From a virus: a stretch of DNA of 27,154 nucleotides. A model generated the notes under the pieces. It searched no databases. It was not told the origin of the DNA and saw nothing but the letters and a program-made list of their open reading frames with translations. The translations under genes were made by a program, and so were the position numbers. The stretch lies in the IMG/VR virus record IMGVR_UViG_3300005731_000104, positions 1 to 27,154 of that record. The stretch is one strand, 5' to 3'. Shown piece after piece: positions 15,392-20,773 of this stretch (its first letter is position 1; every line of letters starts with the position of its first letter).

Positions 15392-15771
15392 CTGGTAAAG
15401 AGCTTTTCCTTATCGGGGCGCTCGCTCTGCCCGCTGTCGTAGGCACTGTGCAAGTGGCGAGCCTGAGCATGGAGCAAGTCTGCTCCAGTAGACCGATGTC
15501 CGTGCTGTTCATTGATGAGAACGGTGACGCGATCCGCCCGCAACCGCGAGAAGCCATTTTGTTGCGCCGGGCATCCGACTCAGCGGTCGAGGTGATGCGG
15601 TACTCAAACAGCCGCCTGCACGGCTTTGTGTCGTGCGCTAAAGAGCTAAAAAACTTCGACATCGTTCAGCGTTACCAGATTTACAAGATGAGTAGTGGGC
15701 TGCCAGTTGCTGGCATCCGGTGGGATTCCAATAGAGGCCGCTGGGTCGCTGAAATCGAGTTTCAGGAGTAG
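15388..15771 (+). CDS. Hypothetical exported or membrane-anchored protein
   Basis: 127 residues from ATG 15,388, which overlaps the preceding stop (ATGA). The N-terminus is hydrophobic (ELFLIGALALPAVVGTVQVASL, about residues 4-25) and could be a signal peptide or anchor. The rest is a small domain with two Cys (C32, C82) and a beta-rich pattern (VLFIDENGDAIRPQPREAILL, VQRYQIYKMSSGLPVAGIRW, RGRWVAEIEF). It is not recognised. The two Cys fit a periplasmic location with a disulfide. The setting between lysis genes and a metallophosphoesterase gives no firm clue to its job. Confidence 0.65.
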   Translation: MTGKELFLIGALALPAVVGTVQVASLSMEQVCSSRPMSVLFIDENGDAIRPQPREAILLRRASDSAVEVMRYSNSRLHGFVSCAKELKNFDIVQRYQIYKMSSGLPVAGIRWDSNRGRWVAEIEFQE

Positions 15772-15775
15772 TCAC

Positions 15776-16921
15776 ATGCCAACGCCACCGCTCGACTGGG
15801 AACTGGCCCGCGAGGCCTTTGAGCTTGCTCAGGAACTCGGCTCGGTAACAGAAGCCGCAGCAAAGGCGGACATTCCGCGCAGCACATTCAACCACCGAGT
15901 GCAGCGATGGCGAAACCGGGCACGGTTCGGGTACTCGCCCGAGCACGACATGCACCACCCGGCGCCGGATGGGTTCAAGGTCAAGGGCATTTCGACCTAC
16001 TACAACGACGAGGGCCAGCCGACCGGGCAGTGGGTCAAGACCACCGCCGACCAGGAGCGGCAGCGGGAAATGATGCTGGAGGCCGTGCAGGCGATGGCCG
16101 AGGACTTGCCCCGGCAGCCGCGCATCGACCCACCGGGCTTCGCCGACGCCGACCTGCTCAATCTCTACGTCATCACCGACTACCACCTTGGCATGCTGGC
16201 GTGGGGCGAGGAAACAGGCGACGACTGGGATACGGACATTGCCGAGAACACGCTGGTCGCATGGTTTGCCCAAGCCATAAAAGCATCTCCAGAGTCGGAG
16301 CTTGGCGTCTTCGCACAACTCGGAGACTTCATGCACTGGGACGGCCTGGACGCCGTGACCCCAACAAACCGGCACGTTCTCGACGCCGATACCAGATTCC
16401 AGAAACTGGTACGGGTAGCAATCAGGGTCATCCGCCGCGTCATCAACATGCTGCTCGAAAAGCACAACAAGGTCCACGTGTTGATGGCAGAAGGCAACCA
16501 CGACCTGGCCAGCTCGATATGGCTGCGTGAATGGCTCGCCGCGATTTACGAAAATGAGCCACGCATTACCGTGGACACAAACCCCGACCCCTACTACTGC
16601 GTAGAGCACGGGAAAACATCGCTGTTCTTCCACCATGGGCACAAGCGACGGCCCGCACAAGTGGATGCCGTCTTTGCCGCCAAGTACCGCGACGTATTCG
16701 GGCGCACACAGCACTCATACGCCCACATGGGCCATTTGCACCACGTAGAGCAGAAAGAGACCAGCCTGATGATTGTGGAGCAGCACCGCACGCTCGCGGC
16801 GTCTGACAGCCATGCCAGCCGTGGAGGGTGGATGTCAGGGCGCGACGCCAAGGTCATCACATACAGCAAGCAGCACGGCGAAGTCTCCCGGTCAATCATC
16901 AACTACCAGATGGTCGCATGA
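15776..16921 (+). CDS. HTH-linked metallophosphoesterase (calcineurin-like)
   Basis: 381 residues from ATG 15,776, chosen because GGAG lies 8 bases upstream. Residues 1-46 look like a helix-turn-helix of the small-terminase/Psq type (SVTEAAAKADIPRSTFNHRVQRW). Residues about 128-345 carry the full metallophosphatase signature: D135-x-H137 (ITDYHLGM), G183-D184 (QLGDFMHW), G240-N-H-D243 (EGNHDLA), H287 (FFHHGHK) and G319-H320-x-H322 (MGHLHH). Enzymes of this fold use two metal ions to cut phosphate esters in nucleic acids, nucleotides or proteins, so DNA or RNA processing is plausible but the substrate is unknown. An HTH fused to such a domain suggests DNA targeting. The stop overlaps the next ATG as ATGA. 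Confidence 0.85.
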   Translation: MPTPPLDWELAREAFELAQELGSVTEAAAKADIPRSTFNHRVQRWRNRARFGYSPEHDMHHPAPDGFKVKGISTYYNDEGQPTGQWVKTTADQERQREMMLEAVQAMAEDLPRQPRIDPPGFADADLLNLYVITDYHLGMLAWGEETGDDWDTDIAENTLVAWFAQAIKASPESELGVFAQLGDFMHWDGLDAVTPTNRHVLDADTRFQKLVRVAIRVIRRVINMLLEKHNKVHVLMAEGNHDLASSIWLREWLAAIYENEPRITVDTNPDPYYCVEHGKTSLFFHHGHKRRPAQVDAVFAAKYRDVFGRTQHSYAHMGHLHHVEQKETSLMIVEQHRTLAASDSHASRGGWMSGRDAKVITYSKQHGEVSRSIINYQMVA

Positions 16922-17031
16922 GCGACTTCGGTTTATTCGCGCTCGGGTTATTTGCCGGCGCATTCGTTCTGGCTGTCGTCTTGCGATGCCTCTACATTCG
17001 CTATTTGGAAAAATACTTGCATGGACAATGA
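16918..17031 (+). CDS. Tiny 37-residue single-pass membrane protein
   Basis: A short gene starting in the stop of the metallophosphoesterase gene (ATGA). It encodes a peptide that is nearly all one transmembrane helix (GLFALGLFAGAFVLAVVLRCLYI), then a basic tail (RYLEKYLHGQ). The stop lies 11 bases inside the next short gene. The coupling on both sides supports that it is real. It could be a late membrane accessory; there is no basis for a precise function. Confidence 0.6.
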   Translation: MSDFGLFALGLFAGAFVLAVVLRCLYIRYLEKYLHGQ

Positions 17032-17170
17032 ACCCAACCAAGCCGCAGAAATTGACCATAAGGCCAGACCGTGCCCATGCGGTTGCGGTGACACTGTGGT
17101 GACAGGAACCGACAAATCAACCGGGCATCCGTTTCAGGTCTGCGCCGTGTGCAGGTGGCCGCATAAGTAG
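17021..17170 (+). CDS. Tiny Cys-rich (zinc-ribbon-like) protein, 49 residues
   Basis: The peptide begins with an acidic stretch (MDNEPNQAAEIDHKARP), followed by CPCGCGDTVV and, 18 residues after that cluster, CAVCRW. The spacing CxCxC...CxxC fits a small zinc knuckle that could bind nucleic acid. It overlaps the preceding gene by 11 bases and ends the rightward operon: the terminator lies 25 bases downstream. In-frame codons extend further upstream, but ATG 17,021 is the only start that follows the membrane-protein gene's frame without a long overlap. Confidence 0.6.
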   Translation: MDNEPNQAAEIDHKARPCPCGCGDTVVTGTDKSTGHPFQVCAVCRWPHK

Positions 17171-17195
17171 AGGCAGGCAGCAATGATGATTCATT

Positions 17196-17222
17196 CCCCT
17201 GGCCGAAAGGCCGGGGGTTTTT
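17196..17222 (+). terminator. Strong terminator ending the late operon
   Basis: CCCC-T-GGCC stem (17,196-17,204) pairs with GGCC-G-GGGG (17,209-17,217, one T-G wobble) around a GAAA tetraloop, and five T follow. It would stop late transcription before attP. Confidence 0.9.
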
Positions 17223-17351
17223 GTTGTTTCTGGGGTGGGCGATAGGTGGAATACGCAGTGGTGCGTAATGGTGCCCAGTGGGACGAAACGCCCACCTGTC
17301 GTTAGGATGCAAGTTAATCAATCACCAAAAACAACAACTTACAATGCATGC

Positions 17352-17401
17352 CCTGATTTGTAATCAGGGGGTCGGGGGTTCGAATCCCTCAGCCGGCACC
17401 A
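17352..17401 (+). tRNA. 3' half of tRNA-Thr(UGU), attachment core (not a complete tRNA)
   Basis: From the anticodon arm to the CCA end, the bases fold as expected: stem CCTGA / TCAGG around loop TTTGTAA (anticodon TGT = UGU, Thr). A variable loop follows, then a T arm with GTTCGAATC and a 3' acceptor strand AGCCGGC ending ACCA. The 5' half (D arm and 5' acceptor strand GCCGGCT) is missing upstream. This is how phages integrate into a tRNA 3' end: the copy they bring restores the host gene. It is not expected to make a functional tRNA here. Confidence 0.85.
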
Positions 17402-17421
17402 TTTAAAACAAAGGGTTACGG

Positions 17422-17447
17422 GAGATTTCGGAATCAGCCAAAATCTC
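17422..17447. repeat. Short inverted repeat beside the attachment core
   Basis: Perfect 7-base inverted repeat GAGATTT / AAATCTC with a 12-base loop, between the tRNA fragment and the right arm-type site. It may be a protein-binding site or a weak hairpin at the integrase 3' end; there is no T-run for a clear terminator on either strand. Confidence 0.35.
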
Positions 17448-17470
17448 AAGTGGGCGATAAGTGGAACGCA

Positions 17471-18613
17471 TCACGCTTTCACGGCCCTCAAAAGCACCCC
17501 TTCCTTCTGCACGCAAATCGCCTCAACAGCGCCGATCAGTTCTTCCAATTCGGCCTGACTGTAGTGCGTCGTGATGTCTCCCGTTGTATGCCCGAGCAGT
17601 GCGGAGCGGGTTTCTTTGCTGATTCCTGCGGCGCGGAGCCTGCGGCCAAAAGTGTGCTTCAGGTCGTGGAAGTGCAGGTCGCCAAGTTTTGCCCGTTCCC
17701 TGGCGCTACGCCATGCCTTCGTGTTGATCCTGAGTACAGGGTGCCGCTCCGGCTGCTTGTCCTTGTTGGGGCCGCTCTTTGGCGTGGGTGGCTGGTAGGT
17801 AAAAACGTGCGTCTTGTGTAGCCCCCGCTGTCGGTCAACGGCCTCAGCGGCGATCTGGTTCAGAACGATTACGCGGGGCTCGCCGTTTTTCGTTACCTTG
17901 CCGGGTAGTTCGAACATGACGTTCTTCACGCCTTGAGCCCGTCGCTCCCACTCCCATTGCAGCCCCGTTATTTCCTGTTCGCGGCATCCGGTGTTGAGCG
18001 CATACAGGGCCATGTCATGGAGGTGTGGTGGAAGCTCGTTCATCAGCTTGGCTTGCTCCGCCCAGGACAGGGCATAGGGCGGGCGCTGGTCGGTCTTTGG
18101 TAGCAGTACGATTTTCGGCGGATGCTCAAGCCACGTCAGCCCGCCAGGGTCGCGCCATGTGCCTGCGCACAGATTGAGTATTCGGCGAACCACAGCAAGG
18201 TGGAGATTGATCGTGTTCGCTTTGTTCCCGGCGGCTCTGGCGTCATCAATGAACTTTTGCAGGGTTCCCATGTGCACTTGGTGCAGCGGGAGGTCGCCAA
18301 TATAAGGTCGCAGACGCTTTATCTGCGAGGTGTCATCGGCAATACTTTTCTTGTGCTGGTGTTCGCTGATGAATTTTGTGGCTGCTTCAAGGAAAGTTCG
18401 CTGGGGCCGGGTGCCGAACTGGGCGGATCGGCGGGTTTCTTCGACGAGCCTTGCGAGGTACGCCTCTGCTTCTTGCGGATCGTCCGTTCGGCTACTGCAT
18501 CGAAGTCGCTGGCCGAAAATCTTTTTGTCAATGAACCAGTAGCCTCCGGCTCCGTCCGCGTGCTCACGCCAGATGATTCCTTTGGTCCGATGCTTTCGAG
18601 CTGGTCCGCCCAT
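17471..18613 (-). CDS. int: Tyrosine recombinase phage integrase
   Basis: The 380-residue enzyme cuts and joins attP to the host tRNA-Thr attB. Residues about 1-65 form a DNA-binding arm domain (GIIWREHADGAGGYWFIDKK..GQRLRCSSRTDDPQEAEAYLA), about 72-165 a core-binding domain, and 180-355 the catalytic domain. The catalytic set is R211 (NTGCREQEI), K242, H316 (FHDLK), H342 (LLGHTTG) and Tyr351 (THYS). The usual second Arg of HxxR is Lys (K319). The gene ends 5 bases from the attP arm site, the common arrangement. Its ATG lies within the upstream Xis-like ORF in another frame. Expression would come from the early leftward operon. Confidence 0.95.
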   Translation of the reverse strand: MGGPARKHRTKGIIWREHADGAGGYWFIDKKIFGQRLRCSSRTDDPQEAEAYLARLVEETRRSAQFGTRPQRTFLEAATKFISEHQHKKSIADDTSQIKRLRPYIGDLPLHQVHMGTLQKFIDDARAAGNKANTINLHLAVVRRILNLCAGTWRDPGGLTWLEHPPKIVLLPKTDQRPPYALSWAEQAKLMNELPPHLHDMALYALNTGCREQEITGLQWEWERRAQGVKNVMFELPGKVTKNGEPRVIVLNQIAAEAVDRQRGLHKTHVFTYQPPTPKSGPNKDKQPERHPVLRINTKAWRSARERAKLGDLHFHDLKHTFGRRLRAAGISKETRSALLGHTTGDITTHYSQAELEELIGAVEAICVQKEGVLLRAVKA

Positions 18614-18774
18614 GCGTCAAGGTCTTGCTTATCCCAGAAGATTACCGATGCTACCCGTTTGCGTTTGACCGTGGTAGCGACAAGCTCATCGAATAGCGTC
18701 AAACCCAGGCCACAGTACGCCGCTGCGACCTTGCGGCGCATGAGGCGTGGAGTGACTGCTACTTGGGCGTTCAT
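18319..18774 (-). CDS. AlpA/Xis-like helix-turn-helix protein overlapping the integrase gene
   Basis: Residues about 10-58 fit a MerR/AlpA-like winged HTH (PRLMRRKVAAAYCGLGLTLFDELVA..., then VASVIFWDKQDLDAWADQL). This fold is used by excisionases and operon activators, and it is placed just upstream of the integrase, so it is probably a directionality factor. The frame stays open for another 90 residues after the HTH, overlapping the start of integrase by 295 bases. That C-terminal part is Pro/Ser/Lys-rich and low in predicted structure, so it may be partly accidental coding. The ATG at 18,774 has no strong Shine-Dalgarno, and the same frame is open further upstream but without a start codon. 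Confidence 0.6.
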   Translation of the reverse strand: MNAQVAVTPRLMRRKVAAAYCGLGLTLFDELVATTVKRKRVASVIFWDKQDLDAWADQLESIGPKESSGVSTRTEPEATGSLTKRFSASDFDAVAERTIRKKQRRTSQGSSKKPADPPSSAPGPSELSLKQPQNSSANTSTRKVLPMTPRR

Positions 18775-18881
18775 GTGGGTCCGTGTTTTCTCGTCTTGCT
18801 CGTGCTTATACGGCCACGCGATGGCGATGACCTGTGGCTTTGCTGGGTTTTTGTGGCCGTGTTTCGCTCATTTTTCGGTGG
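18775..18881. other. Gap between methyltransferase and HTH gene
   Basis: 107 bases with no gene I can support. A minus-strand ATG begins a 21-codon ORF (start near 18,867) without a ribosome binding site. The frame of the downstream HTH ORF is open here too, but has no start codon. Confidence 0.4.
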
Positions 18882-19454
18882 TTATACGGAGTTGGAGTCG
18901 GGATAACGATTGTTAGCCACCAAGTGCGGCTTTGGTCGCAAAATGAATGCCGCAATATGCCGGCCTGTTCCTTTGCCAGTGGATCCGTCCTCAGTGGCGC
19001 ACCATTTCACGTCTCCAAGGTTGCGAATGTCGGCTGCTCCTACAGCGTTTGCCATCATCAAAATCCACTTGTCAACTGGGTACACAATTACCACCAGCTT
19101 GCCCTTGCGGTTTTCCTCAATGGCCTTGCGCATCCATGCGGTCGGTCCTTTCTTCTTTGGCTTCTTGTCGCCGGGGCCTTGGTGCCAAATGGATCCAAAT
19201 GGAGGGTTTACATAATTCCGCTGGCCCCACTCGCATGTCAGGCCGTCGAAGTCGTCAGGCTTCGGGTAGGGGCATGGGTCGAAGTCAAAACAAAACTCCT
19301 CATCCAATTCGGCGTACAGGTCAGGAGGAGTCAACCAGTAGTGCTTGCCGTCATCGCCATTGCCACTGTGGAACTTGTTTTGCTCCGGGCGCAGTTGGTT
19401 TTGGTGCCTAACAGGTCGTTGCAGGCGACATTCGTTTTGCTGCGCTTCACTCAT
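18882..19454 (-). CDS. Phage DNA adenine N6-methyltransferase (Dam family)
   Basis: 190 residues from ATG 19,454, preferred over the in-frame TTG at 19,490 because GGAG (plus-strand 19,464-19,467) lies 9 bases ahead. It carries the phage Dam signature: YWLTPPDLYAELDEEF, then DFDPCPYP, and the catalytic NPPF (residues 83-86) in GQRNYVNPPFGSIW. Such enzymes transfer methyl groups from S-adenosylmethionine to adenine N6, often protecting phage DNA from host restriction; the exact target sequence (GATC or other) cannot be told from here. It overlaps the next gene upstream in the operon by 8 bases. A short tail runs up to 18,882. Confidence 0.9.
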   Translation of the reverse strand: MSEAQQNECRLQRPVRHQNQLRPEQNKFHSGNGDDGKHYWLTPPDLYAELDEEFCFDFDPCPYPKPDDFDGLTCEWGQRNYVNPPFGSIWHQGPGDKKPKKKGPTAWMRKAIEENRKGKLVVIVYPVDKWILMMANAVGAADIRNLGDVKWCATEDGSTGKGTGRHIAAFILRPKPHLVANNRYPDSNSV

Positions 19455-19665
19455 GCGCCTGAACTCCAGTGTTATCCTTCCCCCGCTCAAACCCCACCAT
19501 GTAGGCCGCAGTCAGATCGGCTTCACGGGCGTCATAGGCGGCTTGCCAGTCACGCAAAAGCTGGAGTAAGGACGTTTGCGGGCAGCACTCGTGCCCGAGT
19601 TTCTTAGCCACGCCGTGCATGGCCCTCGTCTGGTCGCGGAGTTGTTGGATTTGGTTATCCATCAC
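19447..19665 (-). CDS. Small hypothetical early protein
   Basis: 72 residues, helical (QIQQLRDQTRAMHGVAKKLGHE..., LLQLLRDWQAAYDAREADLTAAYMVGFERGK), with two adjacent Cys (CC at 27-28). ATG 19,665 follows GGAGG with good spacing and overlaps the preceding stop (ATG/TGA). The last 8 bases overlap the methyltransferase start. Function unknown. Confidence 0.7.
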   Translation of the reverse strand: MMDNQIQQLRDQTRAMHGVAKKLGHECCPQTSLLQLLRDWQAAYDAREADLTAAYMVGFERGKDNTGVQAHE

Positions 19666-19859
19666 TCGTCCTCCAGTGGGTCAAGTATTAGTCGCTCACC
19701 AGCCGGAAGAACTGCTCGCTCCGCCCCCGCAACATCGCGCATGAACTGGGCCGCGAATGATGCTGATTCACGGACTGTTTTGCGCACGTTCGGATTCGTC
19801 GCCGTTGTTACTTCCAACACCTCTGCATGACGCAGCAGGTCGGATTTGGTTGGCTTCAT
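19662..19859 (-). CDS. Small hypothetical early protein (MKPTKSDLL start)
   Basis: 65 residues, mostly helical (KSDLLRHAEVLEV, then RESASFAAQFMRDVAGAERAVLPAGERL), with no Cys. A strong Shine-Dalgarno (AAGGAGGG) lies 5-6 bases ahead of ATG 19,859. Its first eight residues are the same as the first eight of the next upstream gene, and the encoding DNA is nearly identical, so the start region was duplicated. The stop overlaps the start of the following gene. Unknown function. Confidence 0.75.
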   Translation of the reverse strand: MKPTKSDLLRHAEVLEVTTATNPNVRKTVRESASFAAQFMRDVAGAERAVLPAGERLILDPLEDE

Positions 19860-19999
19860 TTTTTCCCTCCTTCTACTACTTCACCTGTTCCTTTACACCT
19901 TGGGCATTCAACTCTTGAGGCCCACTTAATCTTTTTTGCTGCACTCAACAACCTATCGAGGTGATTGCACTGAGGAAGGTCGGATTTGGTTGGTTTCAT
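19856..19999 (-). CDS. Small 47-residue protein with CxxCxGxG knuckle
   Basis: The ORF from ATG 19,999 runs 48 codons to a TGA that overlaps the next ATG (ATGA). Its own ATG overlaps the preceding stop in the same way, and GAGG sits 7 bases upstream. The peptide starts MKPTKSDL, has a helical lysine-rich middle (RLLSAAKKIKW) and ends with CPRCKGTGEV, a DnaJ-like CxxCxGxG zinc knuckle (one pair only). It may bind nucleic acid or a partner. The gene is shorter than typical ORF cut-offs and would be missed by many annotations; coupling on both sides supports it. Confidence 0.65.
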   Translation of the reverse strand: MKPTKSDLPQCNHLDRLLSAAKKIKWASRVECPRCKGTGEVVEGGKK

Positions 20000-20379
20000 T
20001 TCATTGCCTCGTCAACCGCAGCCCGCACATCACGGTGCGTACCACCACCCCAGTAAATAGACCGACTCAGATACCGTTCCGAATCGGCAACACGCGTGCA
20101 GTGTTTGTCCAGCCAGTCAAGCCGTGCCTTGTCTTCACGCAACCGCTCAATCTCCTTCGCCTGCTCAACAAACTGGCGGGCGATTGTTGGGGCGGCGGCG
20201 ATGAACTCGGCGGTAACTCTGTCGTAATTCAGAAGCACCGTGCAGCCGCCTTCATGGACTTCCCACCGTGGCCGACCGATAGAATCTTCTGGGCCTTCAT
20301 GCCAGCCCCAGTCTCCACCATCCGTAGCCACCTCCAACAATTCCTCAACCTCGGCGTGGGTGTATTGCTTGTCGGTCAT
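19996..20379 (-). CDS. Hypothetical early protein
   Basis: 127 residues from ATG 20,379, chosen over an upstream in-frame TTG because it shares one base with the preceding stop (TGATG). It has a GGAGGGGG stretch ahead. The first part (YTHAEVEELLEVATDGGDWGWHE...) is acidic, and the second half holds a helical segment (KEIERLREDKARLDWLDKHCT) and an Ala-rich end (DVRAAVDEAMK). This end pattern, LDWL...RAA.DEAM, is common in small phage early proteins of unknown function. It overlaps the next gene as ATGA. Confidence 0.7.
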   Translation of the reverse strand: MTDKQYTHAEVEELLEVATDGGDWGWHEGPEDSIGRPRWEVHEGGCTVLLNYDRVTAEFIAAAPTIARQFVEQAKEIERLREDKARLDWLDKHCTRVADSERYLSRSIYWGGGTHRDVRAAVDEAMK

Positions 20380-20600
20380 CACTCCCCCTCCCGCTTCGCA
20401 ATCTCGCAATCAGTTGTGGGTTTCTCAATTGGGTATGCGGTGCAGTGGATGTAAGGCGTGGCAAAGAAAGCCCCGACCTTATAAGCGGGCTTCCACCCGG
20501 CATCACGGCATTTGTTCATCGCGGCTATTTGTGCGTCTGCGTCCATGTTGTTGCCGCACGCAGTCAAAGCCATTGCTGCAATTACAACGATAATCTTCAT
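20379..20600 (-). CDS. Small lipoprotein encoded in the early operon
   Basis: 73 residues with a lipoprotein signal: basic start (MKIIVV), hydrophobic core (VVIAAMALTA) and lipobox LTAC (Cys15), followed by GNNM. The mature part (about 58 residues) has three more Cys (KCRDAGW, IHCTAY, TDCEIA), likely disulfide-bonded in the periplasm. ATG 20,600 has GGGAGA upstream and overlaps the preceding stop (ATGA). Early-expressed phage lipoproteins are sometimes superinfection-exclusion or receptor-masking factors, which would fit; that role is not shown by the sequence. Confidence 0.75.
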   Translation of the reverse strand: MKIIVVIAAMALTACGNNMDADAQIAAMNKCRDAGWKPAYKVGAFFATPYIHCTAYPIEKPTTDCEIAKREGE

Positions 20601-20773
20601 TCTTGATTCTCCCGCTTCGCAATCTCGCGCAAATGATCGAGAATGGAATTGCAGTACTCACGCGTGCCGTGGCACACGAAGTTCTCAGCATCCCCGCCGA
20701 AATTAGTCGGCACGATTGACCACAACTCGCATGGGGCGTGCTGGCCCTTGCGGATTTCGTATTTGATAATCAC
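20597..20773 (-). CDS. Small hypothetical early protein (GTG start)
   Basis: 58 residues from GTG 20,773, which overlaps the preceding stop as GTGA with GAGGT just upstream. Another in-frame GTG at 20,803 would overlap that gene by 34 bases and is less likely. The product (IIKYEIRKGQHAPCELWSIV...CHGTREYCNSILDHLREIAKRENQE) has a beta start, a helical end and three Cys. Not recognised. Confidence 0.6.
   Translation of the reverse strand: MIIKYEIRKGQHAPCELWSIVPTNFGGDAENFVCHGTREYCNSILDHLREIAKRENQE

Larger units (their letters stand above)
17235..17466. other. attP: Phage attachment site attP region: tRNA core and integrase arm-type sites
   Basis: The core at 17,352-17,401 is a tRNA-Thr(UGU) 3' half. 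It is flanked by the repeat CGAYARGTGG at 17,240-17,249 (+), 17,292-17,301 (inverted) and 17,455-17,464 (+). The outer two are part of a 17-base block (GTGGGCGATA, R, GTGGAA) matching at 16 of 17 positions. The integrase gene ends 5 bases to the right. Phage genes lie on both sides, so this is attP rather than attL or attR. Confidence 0.75.

Noticed and set aside
15638-16714. Minus-strand ORF of 358 codons opposite the metallophosphoesterase
   Set aside because: The plus-strand frame carries all catalytic motifs of a known family; the reverse frame shows none.
17352-17401. A functional tRNA-Thr gene
   Set aside because: Only the 3' half is present; the D arm and 5' acceptor strand are missing upstream.
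18775-18881. A 21-codon minus-strand ORF ahead of the Xis-like gene
   Set aside because: No ribosome binding site and no coupling with either neighbour; too short to support.
18834-19607. Plus-strand ORF of 257 codons across the methyltransferase
   Set aside because: It covers two real minus-strand genes with clear Shine-Dalgarno sites and motifs; hydrophobic content arises from the reverse complement.
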